Position numbers and translations under genes: made by a program
Shown here: piece after piece, positions 8,718 to 16,228 of the stretch
Layout of the letters: each line of letters opens with the position of its first letter
Numbering within the stretch: position 1 is the stretch's first letter
Notes under the pieces: model-generated
The model's input: only the letters and a program-made list of their open reading frames with translations
Databases searched by the model: none
What the model was told of the DNA's origin: nothing
DNA from: an uncultured Flavobacteriales bacterium
Lineage (GTDB): Bacteria; Bacteroidota; Bacteroidia; Flavobacteriales; Flavobacteriaceae
Assembly (NCBI GenBank): GCA_913058295.1
Contig: CAJXRD010000008.1
Coordinates: 19,306-83,305, forward strand
Length of the DNA stretch: 64,000 nt
Reading direction: 5' to 3'

Positions 8718-9875
8718 ATGACTCAATATTTCTCATCAGATTTTACTTTAGGCATCCTTGGAGGAGGTCAATTAGGTAAGATGCTTCTTTATGAAACCCG
8801 CAAATTCGACATCAAAACTCGAGTTTTAGATCCCAGTGATGAAGCTCCTTGCAAGATAGCTTGCGATGTTTTTGAACAAGGTGATTTGATGGATTTTAAA
8901 ACCGTTTATAATTTCGGCAAAAAAGTGGATGTTCTTACTTTTGAGATTGAACATGTAAATATAGATGCTTTAGAAAAATTAGAAGCCGAAGGCATATTTG
9001 TATACCCATCTCCGAAAACATTGCGAAACATCAATAATAAAGCTACTCAAAAGCAATTTTATAAAGACCATCAAATTCCAACTTCTCCTTTTAATATTTT
9101 TGAAACTAAAAAGGATTTAATGGCTGCTATTTCAGATAATACCATTAAATTTCCTTTTGTTTGGAAACAAAGTACTGGGGGTTATGATGGAATGGGCGTA
9201 AGTGTGATTCGGAAAAACGAGGATGTAGATTTACTTCCAGATACACATTGTATAACGGAAGAGCTCATCCATTTTAAAAATGAATTGGCCGTAATCGTAA
9301 CAAGAAATCCTAAGGGAGAAATAAAAACCTATCCTGTGGTTGAGATGGAATTCCATCCTGATGCCAATCAAGTGGAATACGTAATTTGCCCGGCAAGGAT
9401 AAATGATGAAGTAGCTGAAAAAGCAAGAAATATTGCTGTAAAAGTGTCTGAAGCCTTTCAACACGTGGGTTTATTGGCGGTAGAATTGTTTCAAACAGAA
9501 GAGGGTGAAATTATAGTAAATGAAGTGGCTCCAAGACCTCATAATAGTGGACACTACAGCATTGAAGCAAGTTATACCAATCAATTTGAACAACATTTAA
9601 GAGCAATTTTAAATCTTCCCTTGGGAAATACCGACAGTAAACTACCTGCTATTATGGTAAATCTAGTAGGTGCCGAAGGACACACAGGAGAGGTCGTTTA
9701 TAAAAACATAGAAGAAATATTAGCAATGGATGGAGTGACTCCGCACATTTATGGTAAAAAAGAAACCCGTCCTTTTCGGAAAATGGGACATGTAACTATC
9801 ATAAATAAAGAAATGGATAAGGCTCATAAAATTGCTGAAAAAGTAAAAGAAATAATTAAAGTAATAAGCAAATAA
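8718..9875 (+). CDS. purK: 5-(carboxyamino)imidazole ribonucleotide synthase (PurK)
   Basis: 385 residues, ATP-grasp fold. The N-terminal nucleotide-like loop is LGILGGGQLGKMLLYE, followed by the CDVFEQGDLMD region; ATP-grasp elements are FPFVWKQSTGGYDGMGV near residue 150 and IIVNEVAPRPHNSGHYSIEA near 270. PurK carboxylates AIR with ATP and bicarbonate, and PurE, encoded 6 bp later, rearranges the product to CAIR. The purK-purE order and tight spacing indicate one operon for de novo purine synthesis. Confidence 0.95.
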   Translation: MTQYFSSDFTLGILGGGQLGKMLLYETRKFDIKTRVLDPSDEAPCKIACDVFEQGDLMDFKTVYNFGKKVDVLTFEIEHVNIDALEKLEAEGIFVYPSPKTLRNINNKATQKQFYKDHQIPTSPFNIFETKKDLMAAISDNTIKFPFVWKQSTGGYDGMGVSVIRKNEDVDLLPDTHCITEELIHFKNELAVIVTRNPKGEIKTYPVVEMEFHPDANQVEYVICPARINDEVAEKARNIAVKVSEAFQHVGLLAVELFQTEEGEIIVNEVAPRPHNSGHYSIEASYTNQFEQHLRAILNLPLGNTDSKLPAIMVNLVGAEGHTGEVVYKNIEEILAMDGVTPHIYGKKETRPFRKMGHVTIINKEMDKAHKIAEKVKEIIKVISK

Positions 9876-9881
9876 AATATT

Positions 9882-10367
9882 ATGGGTAAAGTAGGAATCA
9901 TTATGGGAAGTACTAGTGACTTGCCAGTTATGCAAGATGCTATCGATATTTTAAAAGGATTTGATATTGAAGTAGAAGTGGATATTGTCTCCGCACATAG
10001 AACTCCTGAAAAATTATTCGATTATGGAAAAAATGCACATACTGGAGGTTTTTCGGTTATTATTGCCGGTGCTGGTGGAGCTGCTCACCTTCCTGGAATG
10101 ATTGCATCTCTCTCGCCACTTCCTGTAATTGGTGTTCCAGTTAAATCTAGAAATTCAATTGATGGCTGGGATTCGGTACTTTCGATTTTACAAATGCCCG
10201 GAGGCGTTCCTGTAGCAACAGTAGCTTTAGATGGAGCCAAAAACGCTGGTATTCTTGCAGCTCAAATTATAGGCGTTGCAGATAAATGTGTATTGGATAA
10301 AATTTTAGCCTACAAAGAAGGCATGAAGATGAAAGTTATGGAAGGAGCTAAAAATTTGAAAAAATAA
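9882..10367 (+). CDS. purE: N5-carboxyaminoimidazole ribonucleotide mutase (PurE)
   Basis: 161 residues, class I PurE. It shows the MGSTSDLPVMQDA N-terminus, SAHRTPEKLFDYG with the catalytic histidine, and AGAGGAAHLPGMIASLSPLP followed by GVPVKS. It takes the PurK product and makes CAIR in the cytoplasm. It is translated from the same message as purK. The GIY-YIG gene with its inverted repeats comes directly after. Confidence 0.95.
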   Translation: MGKVGIIMGSTSDLPVMQDAIDILKGFDIEVEVDIVSAHRTPEKLFDYGKNAHTGGFSVIIAGAGGAAHLPGMIASLSPLPVIGVPVKSRNSIDGWDSVLSILQMPGGVPVATVALDGAKNAGILAAQIIGVADKCVLDKILAYKEGMKMKVMEGAKNLKK

Positions 10368-10421
10368 GAACTAAGTTCTAGTCAAACAACATCGTAACCT
10401 ATCAATTAAAATGAAATTCTA

Positions 10422-10451
10422 TGTCCGGTCGAGCGCAGTCGAGACCTCCTT
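10422..10451 (+). repeat. left inverted repeat, REP-like
   Basis: The core GGTCGAGCGCAGTCGAGACC followed by TCCTT. It is the reverse complement of 10784-10813 except one base (C against T at the fourth base of the core flank). It lies 17 bp before the GIY-YIG start codon. The flank begins ATGAAATTCTATG, which could encode the MKFYV-type start of a GIY-YIG protein and might be debris of an earlier copy. Confidence 0.85.
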
Positions 10452-10468
10452 ACAATTGAAAAAGTAAA

Positions 10469-10834
10469 ATGAAATCTTATTACATTTACATATTAAAATG
10501 CTCCGACGATTTACTTTATACAGGATTTACAAATGACATTTCAAGAAGATTTAACGAACACCAACTAGGAAGAAACAAATCTTCATTTACCTACAAAAGA
10601 AGACCAGTTGAATTAATTTTTCATCAAGAATTTAATGATGTTAAGCAAGCTATCTACTTTGAAAAGAGAATAAAAAATTGGAGTGCAAAGAAAAAATTAG
10701 CCTTAGCAAATAAAGATTATGATATGTTACAAATATTAGCTGAATGCAGAAACTTTACACATTCAGATTTTAAGCCAACTAACAAGGAGGTCTCGACTGC
10801 GCTCGACCAGACAAATAAACTAAATAATACATGA
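10469..10834 (+). CDS. GIY-YIG nuclease domain protein
   Basis: 121 residues. The single GIY-YIG domain has YIYILKCSDDLLYTG (residues 5-19), the conserved arginines at 26-27 and the metal-binding glutamate in AIYFEKRIKNWS near 65, so the active site looks intact. It resembles short UPF0213/YhbQ-like stand-alone nucleases. Residues 106-115 (KEVSTALDQT) are encoded by the right inverted repeat, so the repeat has become the C-terminal tail. Its TGA overlaps the ATG of the downstream peptidase gene (ATGA), which may couple translation. The start ATG 10469 gives the family N-terminus. The cellular role of this subgroup is not established; linkage to REP-like repeats is the notable feature. Confidence 0.85.
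   Translation: MKSYYIYILKCSDDLLYTGFTNDISRRFNEHQLGRNKSSFTYKRRPVELIFHQEFNDVKQAIYFEKRIKNWSAKKKLALANKDYDMLQILAECRNFTHSDFKPTNKEVSTALDQTNKLNNT
10784..10813 (-). repeat. right inverted repeat, REP-like, inside the GIY-YIG reading frame
   Basis: AAGGAGGTCTCGACTGCGCT and the bases following mirror 10422-10451 with one mismatch. It encodes residues 106-115 of the nuclease. TCGA-CTGCGC-TCGA can form a small hairpin by itself, and the two ends could pair over the whole gene. Confidence 0.85.
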
Positions 10835-12852
10835 ACAACCCCCTATTAAAACCTTTTGACACTGCCCCTTTTTCAGATATTAAAAACGAGCATTTTTTAC
10901 CAGCAATTCAGCAATTAATTAAGGATACAAAATCTGAAATTGATAGTATTGCGAATAATTCTGAATCCCCTACCTTTAAAAACACAGTTGAAGCCTTAGA
11001 ATATACTGGTCAAGAATTGGACAGAGCATCTAGTGTGTTTTTTAACTTGAATAGCGCCGAAACCAATGATGAAATTCAAAAAATCGCCCAAGAGGCTTCT
11101 CCTTTATTGTCAGATTTTAGTAATGATTTACTTTTAAATGAAAAACTTTTTAAAAGAGTAAAACAAGTTTTTGACCATAAAAAATCGCTTACTTTAACTA
11201 CAGAACAAAATACATTACTTGAAAAACAATACAAAGGGTTTTCAAGAAATGGAGCAAACCTTTCTGATGCCGATAAAGAAACACTTCGTGAAATTGACTC
11301 TTCACTTTCTAAACTAAAATTAAAGTTTGGCGAAAATGTTTTAGCAGAAACCAATGCCTACGAGCTTCAAATCACTAACGAAAAAGATTTATCTGGATTA
11401 CCAGAAGGAGTTAAAGAAATGGCTTTGCAAACTGCCAAGGAAAAAGAAAAAGAAGGCTGGGTATTCACTTTAGACTACCCCAGTTATGTTCCTTTTATAA
11501 CCTATGCAAACAATAGAGAATTAAGGAAAGAAATAGCTATAGCCTTTGGCGCAAGGGCATTTCAAGAAAACGAATTCAATAATCAAATGAATGTTTTAGA
11601 AATCGCTAAACTTCGATTTAAACGAGCGCAGTTATTAGCTTATAAAACACACGCTCATTTTGTTTTGGAAGAGAGAATGGCGAAAACTCCAGAAAAAGTA
11701 ATTGACTTTTTAAATGAATTATTAGAAAAAGCCCAACCAGCAGCAAAAAAAGAATTTAATGAATTAGAAGCCTTTGCAAAAGAGTTAGATGGCATTGATC
11801 AACTGGAAAAATGGGATGGCGCTTATTATTCTGAGAAACTTAAAAAGAAACTTTTCGATTTAGATGACGAACAATTAAAGCCTTATTTTAAACTTGAAAA
11901 TGTCATTGAAGGAGTTTTTACTATTGCAAATAAATTATATGATTTAGAATTCGAAGAAGTTTCTAATATCGACAAATACCACGAAGAAGTAAAGACCTAT
12001 CGAGTAACAGATTCAAATAACAATTTAGTTTCTATTTTTTACGCGGACTTCCATCCCAGAGCTGGAAAACGAGGTGGCGCATGGATGACCTCTTTTAAAT
12101 CTCAGCAAATTAAAGACGGCATCAATGATCGCCCACATATTTCTAATGTTTGTAATTTCACAAAACCAACGTCGAGCAAACCATCTTTACTAACATTTAA
12201 CGAAGTAACCACATTGTTTCATGAGTTTGGACATGCACTTCACGGAATGCTTGCAAATACAACATATAAAGGTTTATCAGGCACAAGTGTTTCTTGGGAC
12301 TTTGTAGAGTTACCAAGCCAAGTATTAGAGAATTGGTGTTATGAAAAAGAAGCTTTAGAGCTCTTTGCAAATCATTATAAAACTGGAGATGTAATCCCAA
12401 TGGAACTTATTGAAAAAATAAAAGCTTCTGCAACTTTTCACGAAGGAATGCAAACCCTTAGACAATTAAGTTTTGGATTGTTGGATATGGAATGGCATGG
12501 CAAAGACCCTTCCGCAATTAATCAAGTAAAAGATTTTGAAAAGAAAGTTTTTTCTAATACACAATTGTATCCAGATGTTCAAGAAAACTGTATGAGTACT
12601 GCCTTTTCTCATATTTTTCAGGGAGGTTATTCTTCAGGATATTACAGCTATAAATGGGCAGAAGTTTTAGATGCTGATGCTTTCGCTTATTTTAAAGAAG
12701 AAGGAATTTTCAATAAAACTATAGCGGATAAATTTAAAAACAATATTCTTTCACAAGGAGGAACACAAGATCCTATGGAGCTTTATATAAAGTTTAGAGG
12801 TCAAAAACCCAATCCAGAAGCCTTATTAAAAAGAGCAGGATTATTAAACTAA
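10831..12852 (+). CDS. M3 family metallopeptidase (oligopeptidase A / Dcp type)
   Basis: 673 residues, close to the family's normal length. The zinc site HEFGH lies near residue 463 in TLFHEFGHALHGML, with the further glutamate in the helix after it; SHIFQGGYSSGYYSYKWAE near 590 is the conserved substrate-binding region. There is no signal peptide, so it is a cytoplasmic peptidase degrading oligopeptides or removing C-terminal dipeptides; PrlC-like and Dcp-like members cannot be separated by eye. The ATG overlaps the stop of the GIY-YIG gene by 4 bp. It ends in a strong hairpin. Confidence 0.9.
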   Translation: MNNPLLKPFDTAPFSDIKNEHFLPAIQQLIKDTKSEIDSIANNSESPTFKNTVEALEYTGQELDRASSVFFNLNSAETNDEIQKIAQEASPLLSDFSNDLLLNEKLFKRVKQVFDHKKSLTLTTEQNTLLEKQYKGFSRNGANLSDADKETLREIDSSLSKLKLKFGENVLAETNAYELQITNEKDLSGLPEGVKEMALQTAKEKEKEGWVFTLDYPSYVPFITYANNRELRKEIAIAFGARAFQENEFNNQMNVLEIAKLRFKRAQLLAYKTHAHFVLEERMAKTPEKVIDFLNELLEKAQPAAKKEFNELEAFAKELDGIDQLEKWDGAYYSEKLKKKLFDLDDEQLKPYFKLENVIEGVFTIANKLYDLEFEEVSNIDKYHEEVKTYRVTDSNNNLVSIFYADFHPRAGKRGGAWMTSFKSQQIKDGINDRPHISNVCNFTKPTSSKPSLLTFNEVTTLFHEFGHALHGMLANTTYKGLSGTSVSWDFVELPSQVLENWCYEKEALELFANHYKTGDVIPMELIEKIKASATFHEGMQTLRQLSFGLLDMEWHGKDPSAINQVKDFEKKVFSNTQLYPDVQENCMSTAFSHIFQGGYSSGYYSYKWAEVLDADAFAYFKEEGIFNKTIADKFKNNILSQGGTQDPMELYIKFRGQKPNPEALLKRAGLLN

Positions 12853-12858
12853 AAAATG

Positions 12859-12893
12859 TCGAAAATACTTGAATTGAGTTCAAGTATTTTCGA
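12859..12893. terminator. strong bidirectional hairpin between convergent genes
   Basis: A perfect 15-bp stem, TCGAAAATACTTGAA / TTCAAGTATTTTCGA, closes a 5-base loop. It sits 6 bp after the M3 peptidase stop and 32 bp from the end of the convergent M28 gene. A-rich and T-rich flanks allow termination in both directions, although the T-tract is imperfect. Confidence 0.75.
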
Positions 12894-12924
12894 TATTTAA
12901 TTTTATAGAATTATTCTTCTACAG

Positions 12925-14370
12925 CTATTTAATAATAAGCTTTTTTGAAACGGAAGTATTAGTATCTACTATAAAGGTAGCTATGTAAATTCCTTTAGTA
13001 AAAGACTGTGTAGAAACACTTCCATTTTTTGAAGTAATTGGGGTTTCTAAAACCTTTTTACCCTGTATATCATATAGAATAACAGAAGTAAAATCAATAG
13101 CAGCAGCTTCTAAATTATAGATAAGTTGGCCATTCTGTGTAATAACACTAACTGAATTAACCAAAGCATCATCTACAGACAATAAACTACTCTTAGCAGA
13201 TTCTATTAAATATTCTGTACATAATTTTGAAAACTTAGCAGCATGATTCGCAGTTCCTGAAACACTAAAAGTATCCCCAGGAGAGTGGATATTTCCATTG
13301 TGTTGCCCAAAATTAGCTTCAAAAGGAAAGGATGCCATATATCCTTCACTTGTCCAACTTGCATGATCTGAACAACCATAGTTACAAAGTGATGTGCCAT
13401 AGGTTATTTCATGAATACCATCTGCATTGTAATGATCAATTAATTCCATTAAAAAAGAATTAAGGGTTCCGTTAGTATAATCTGTAATAAATGAAACATC
13501 TATAGCAGAACCATTATAGTTTGTCATATCAAACTGTACCACAGAAATAACATCTACATCATTATCAGCATATTCTTCGGCAATCTCTGCAGAACCAACA
13601 AGTCCAATTTCTTCAGCAGCATAAGCCATTATTTCAATGGTTCTATTAGGAACAAATCCTAATTCAAACAAAGCTCTAACAGATTCTGTCATAGTAGCAA
13701 TTCCTGAAGCATCATCATCGGCTCCGGGAGCATTGTTATTATTTGATGACGTTGAATCTAAATGTCCCCCAACAACCACAAATTCATCTGGTGTTTCAGC
13801 ACCTTCAATAGTCATAATTACAGAAGGCATATTGGTATTTACATGGTTAAAAAGTCTCACACTTACATCGCTTCTTCCATATTGTACTGCCATTGCTTCC
13901 CATTTATCTTTTAGATCATTGGCAACATCTATAGCAATAGGATATGCATGGTAACGTGTTCCGTAACTTTCCAATTCTAAAATATGGTCTTCAATATTTT
14001 GTGTATTAATTAAATCTAAGGCAGGATTTACTAAAGCATCTTCTGTAATAGTAAAAGCCATTTTATTAGCAGGAATTTCTTTCGCTTCTTTATATAAAGC
14101 TGCTATTGCATCCTCTTCGGAATTTTTAAAGATATAACCTGGTCCGTGTACTAAAACTTTATCATGTAAATAATGTCCTGCATGATCTGTAAAAAAAACC
14201 GCCGCTTCATTTCTTCTTTTCTCTAAAATTTCAACCTCATCTGGCAAATCCTTTTTTAGTTCTAAGGCATCCGATAATGACATGGTAGCGTAAATACTTT
14301 TTGAATCTTGAGCAAAACTATTAAAGGATAACAGCAATACTACAAGTGTAATTAAGTGTAGTTTTTTCAT
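12925..14370 (-). CDS. secreted M28 family aminopeptidase with T9SS sorting domain
   Basis: About 481 residues from the preferred start at 14370 (MKKLHLITLVVLLLSFNSFAQ, a clear signal peptide); the ORF track's 48 extra residues are unlikely. The catalytic domain has the M28 zinc ligands in order: GGHLDSTSS, GADDDASGIA, AAEEIGLVGS, QFDMTNY and CSDHASW, like Vibrio-type leucyl aminopeptidase. The C-terminal 75 residues, from VILYDIQGKKVLE to SVSKKLIIK, form a T9SS type A sorting domain. It is expected to be released or surface-bound and to provide amino acids from peptides. It diverges from the sigma factor gene at 14508. Confidence 0.88.
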   Translation of the reverse strand: MKKLHLITLVVLLLSFNSFAQDSKSIYATMSLSDALELKKDLPDEVEILEKRRNEAAVFFTDHAGHYLHDKVLVHGPGYIFKNSEEDAIAALYKEAKEIPANKMAFTITEDALVNPALDLINTQNIEDHILELESYGTRYHAYPIAIDVANDLKDKWEAMAVQYGRSDVSVRLFNHVNTNMPSVIMTIEGAETPDEFVVVGGHLDSTSSNNNNAPGADDDASGIATMTESVRALFELGFVPNRTIEIMAYAAEEIGLVGSAEIAEEYADNDVDVISVVQFDMTNYNGSAIDVSFITDYTNGTLNSFLMELIDHYNADGIHEITYGTSLCNYGCSDHASWTSEGYMASFPFEANFGQHNGNIHSPGDTFSVSGTANHAAKFSKLCTEYLIESAKSSLLSVDDALVNSVSVITQNGQLIYNLEAAAIDFTSVILYDIQGKKVLETPITSKNGSVSTQSFTKGIYIATFIVDTNTSVSKKLIIK

Positions 14371-14507
14371 AATATATTTTTTCTTTAAAAATAATATATA
14401 ATACTTGAACTTCCTCTTAAAAGGTCTTTTAATTGTTTCAGTAACAATAGAGTGCAAAAAACTCTGAAAAATCTTAAAATCTTTTCTATTTTTGTTAAAA
14501 ATACACA

Positions 14508-15059
14508 ATGCCAAAACACCAACTATATCCTGAAACTTGGGTAGATAAATATTCAGATTATCTATTCAACTTCACTATTTCACGAGTTAATAACAGTGAA
14601 ATAGCAAAGGATTTAATTTCTGAAACTTTTTTGGCAGGATTAAAATCTAAAGATAATTTTAAAGGTGAAGCTAGTGAACGTACTTGGCTCATATCTATTT
14701 TAAAGAGAAAAATTATTGATCATTACCGGAAAATCAATTCAAATAAAGGAAAGGCAGAAGTACGAATTACCTATAAAGATGATGAATCTGAAGGAGATTG
14801 GCTAGAAGAACGAGTTAGTGATCCTTTTGGTAAAACTGCAGAAGATAAGATTGAGAATGAAGAATTAGGACAAGCAATCTTTAGTTGTTTAGACAGTTTA
14901 AATGAAAAACAAGCTACCATATTTAAAATGAAAACAATAGATGGTTTCGATACGGAAGCTATTTGTAATGAATATAATATTACTGCGTCTAATTTGTGGG
15001 TGATAATACACCGAGCAAGAAAAGCCATGGCAGAATGTTTAGAAAAAAATTGGTTGTAA
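14508..15059 (+). CDS. ECF-type RNA polymerase sigma factor
   Basis: 183 residues. Region 2 is DYLFNFTISRVNNSEIAKDL followed by SETFLAGLKSKDNFKGEASERTWL, with an ILKRKIIDHYRK helix for -10 recognition. Region 4 is DSLNEKQATIFKMKTIDGFD and ITASNLWVIIHRARKAMAEC. The linker is somewhat long. Region 4 is of the type seen in sigma factors paired with a very small zinc-binding partner, and such a gene follows 1 bp later. A TATTTTTG box (14487-14494) lies 13 bases before the ATG, with no clear -33 box. The regulon cannot be inferred. Confidence 0.88.
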   Translation: MPKHQLYPETWVDKYSDYLFNFTISRVNNSEIAKDLISETFLAGLKSKDNFKGEASERTWLISILKRKIIDHYRKINSNKGKAEVRITYKDDESEGDWLEERVSDPFGKTAEDKIENEELGQAIFSCLDSLNEKQATIFKMKTIDGFDTEAICNEYNITASNLWVIIHRARKAMAECLEKNWL

Positions 15060-15060
15060 T

Positions 15061-15291
15061 ATGAAATGTGAAAATGCAAATCACGTCTGTGACAAAAGTC
15101 AATACAAAGAATCTTCTTTTTTAGAAAGAGTTAAATTAACAATACACCTTATTTATTGCAGTGCTTGCAGAAAATATACTGCTAGAAACAAAAAACTTTC
15201 CAATGCTTTAAAAACTTCTGATTTAAAAACAATTTCTAAAGAAGATAAAAATGGCTTAAAAGAAAGGTTACATCAAGAAATGACTAAATAA
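15061..15291 (+). CDS. small zinc-finger-like putative anti-sigma factor
   Basis: 76 residues beginning 1 bp after the sigma gene's stop. It has CENANHVCDKSQ at the N-terminus and HLIYCSACRKYTAR in the middle, a H-x3-C-x2-C arrangement like the HC(C) zinc motif of ZAS anti-sigma domains. There is no membrane span, so it would be a soluble partner. The call rests on the motif and on tight linkage with the sigma gene. Its last codons overlap the end of the convergent UbiA-like gene by 8 bp. Confidence 0.65.
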   Translation: MKCENANHVCDKSQYKESSFLERVKLTIHLIYCSACRKYTARNKKLSNALKTSDLKTISKEDKNGLKERLHQEMTK

Positions 15292-16117
15292 GCTTCAATA
15301 AAATTATCAGTACCAACCAAAGTATCGGAATACTTTCCACCCAAAAGGAAGCAAAATACTTGCTTTGCTCCTTTTCTGATAAATAAATAAATACAGCCAT
15401 AACGCCACAAGTAATTATTAAACTAAAGGTATAAATCCAATTAATATCTTGCTTTAAGTATTCTATAATTAATATCACAAGCAACAATAGAGCTCCAATT
15501 ATTTTAGTGGATTTCATTCCAACCCTTTGAGGCAAAGTCCCTAAAGCCAATTCATCATGTTTTAAATCTCTAATTTCAAAGGGAAGCGTTAATACCAATA
15601 CAAATAGAATACGTTGAAAAAAACCAATCCAATTACTATTTGTTAAAACTACATTTTCATTTACTAAAGGAATTATAAGAGTAACTCCTGCCCAAACAAT
15701 TGCAACAATAATTATTTTCATCCCGACTAGTGCACGCAATTTCTTATAACTCAAAAAAGGGATAGCATAAAAAAAGGTGAGTGCAGCAAAACCTCCACTA
15801 ACAATTATAGTTTTAAATGGAAGCTGAAAAAAACAGTAAATCAAAGCTAAAAAACAAAAGAATGAAAATATCTGAATTTTTCTTAACGATAAATTAAGAC
15901 TTCTATGTTTAAGCCCTGCTATCTCTGCATATTTAACAAAATTATAACCTGTAATTGTTCCAAAAAAAACAAATCCCAATAATTCATTTGAGATGGGTAT
16001 ATCAAATTCTAAAACGGAAACACCAACAAAACCACAAACTGCTAGCGCAACATGAGTACTACTTTCAATATAAAAATAGAAAAGTTTTTTTAAAATTTTC
16101 ACTAAACAAAAATACAT
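15284..16117 (-). CDS. UbiA-like polytopic membrane protein with one degenerate motif
   Basis: 277 residues with eight or nine likely membrane helices. The second prenyltransferase-type aspartate motif is recognisable in LPFEIRDLKHDELALGTLPQ followed by RVG (near residue 180). The first NDxxDxxxD motif is not: the matching region reads GYNFVKYAEIAGLKH without aspartates. It may therefore be a UbiA-superfamily relative with altered or lost prenyl-transfer activity. Similar unnamed membrane proteins are widespread in flavobacteria. It is divergent to gcvP, with 111 bp between them. Confidence 0.55.
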   Translation of the reverse strand: MYFCLVKILKKLFYFYIESSTHVALAVCGFVGVSVLEFDIPISNELLGFVFFGTITGYNFVKYAEIAGLKHRSLNLSLRKIQIFSFFCFLALIYCFFQLPFKTIIVSGGFAALTFFYAIPFLSYKKLRALVGMKIIIVAIVWAGVTLIIPLVNENVVLTNSNWIGFFQRILFVLVLTLPFEIRDLKHDELALGTLPQRVGMKSTKIIGALLLLVILIIEYLKQDINWIYTFSLIITCGVMAVFIYLSEKEQSKYFASFWVESIPILWLVLIILLKLI

Positions 16118-16228
16118 AAAGAAAAAGCATTCCTAATTATTCGTTAAAAAATCAATTTGTTTTTATTTAAAAAACTACATATTTAGTGAAAAATCGTAAA
16201 TTCGCGTTTCAAATTTTAACTTCGGAAA

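Larger units (their letters stand above)
10422..10813. mobile_element. candidate one-gene mobile unit: GIY-YIG nuclease between REP-like inverted repeats
   Basis: A 392-bp segment has near-perfect 30-bp inverted ends (29 of 30 bases match) and holds almost all of one gene, a GIY-YIG nuclease. It sits between purE and an M3 peptidase gene, where nothing ties it to the neighbours' functions. Each end is itself partly self-complementary (TCGA...TCGA around CTGCGC), like a REP sequence. No target-site duplication is evident. The reading as a mobile or REP-amplifying unit is an inference from structure; it could also be a resident gene whose flanks acquired REP copies. Confidence 0.5.

Noticed and set aside
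10422-10813. Classical insertion sequence
   Set aside because: There is no transposase of a known IS family; the only gene is a GIY-YIG nuclease and no target duplication is apparent. It is reported as a candidate unit of another kind.
13637-13954. 105-residue plus-strand ORF opposite the M28 peptidase
   Set aside because: It is antisense to a well-conserved catalytic region with clear zinc ligands; no recognisable domain, start signal or conservation supports it. The same holds for the other shadow ORFs opposite porU, obg, folC, nhaD and anmK.
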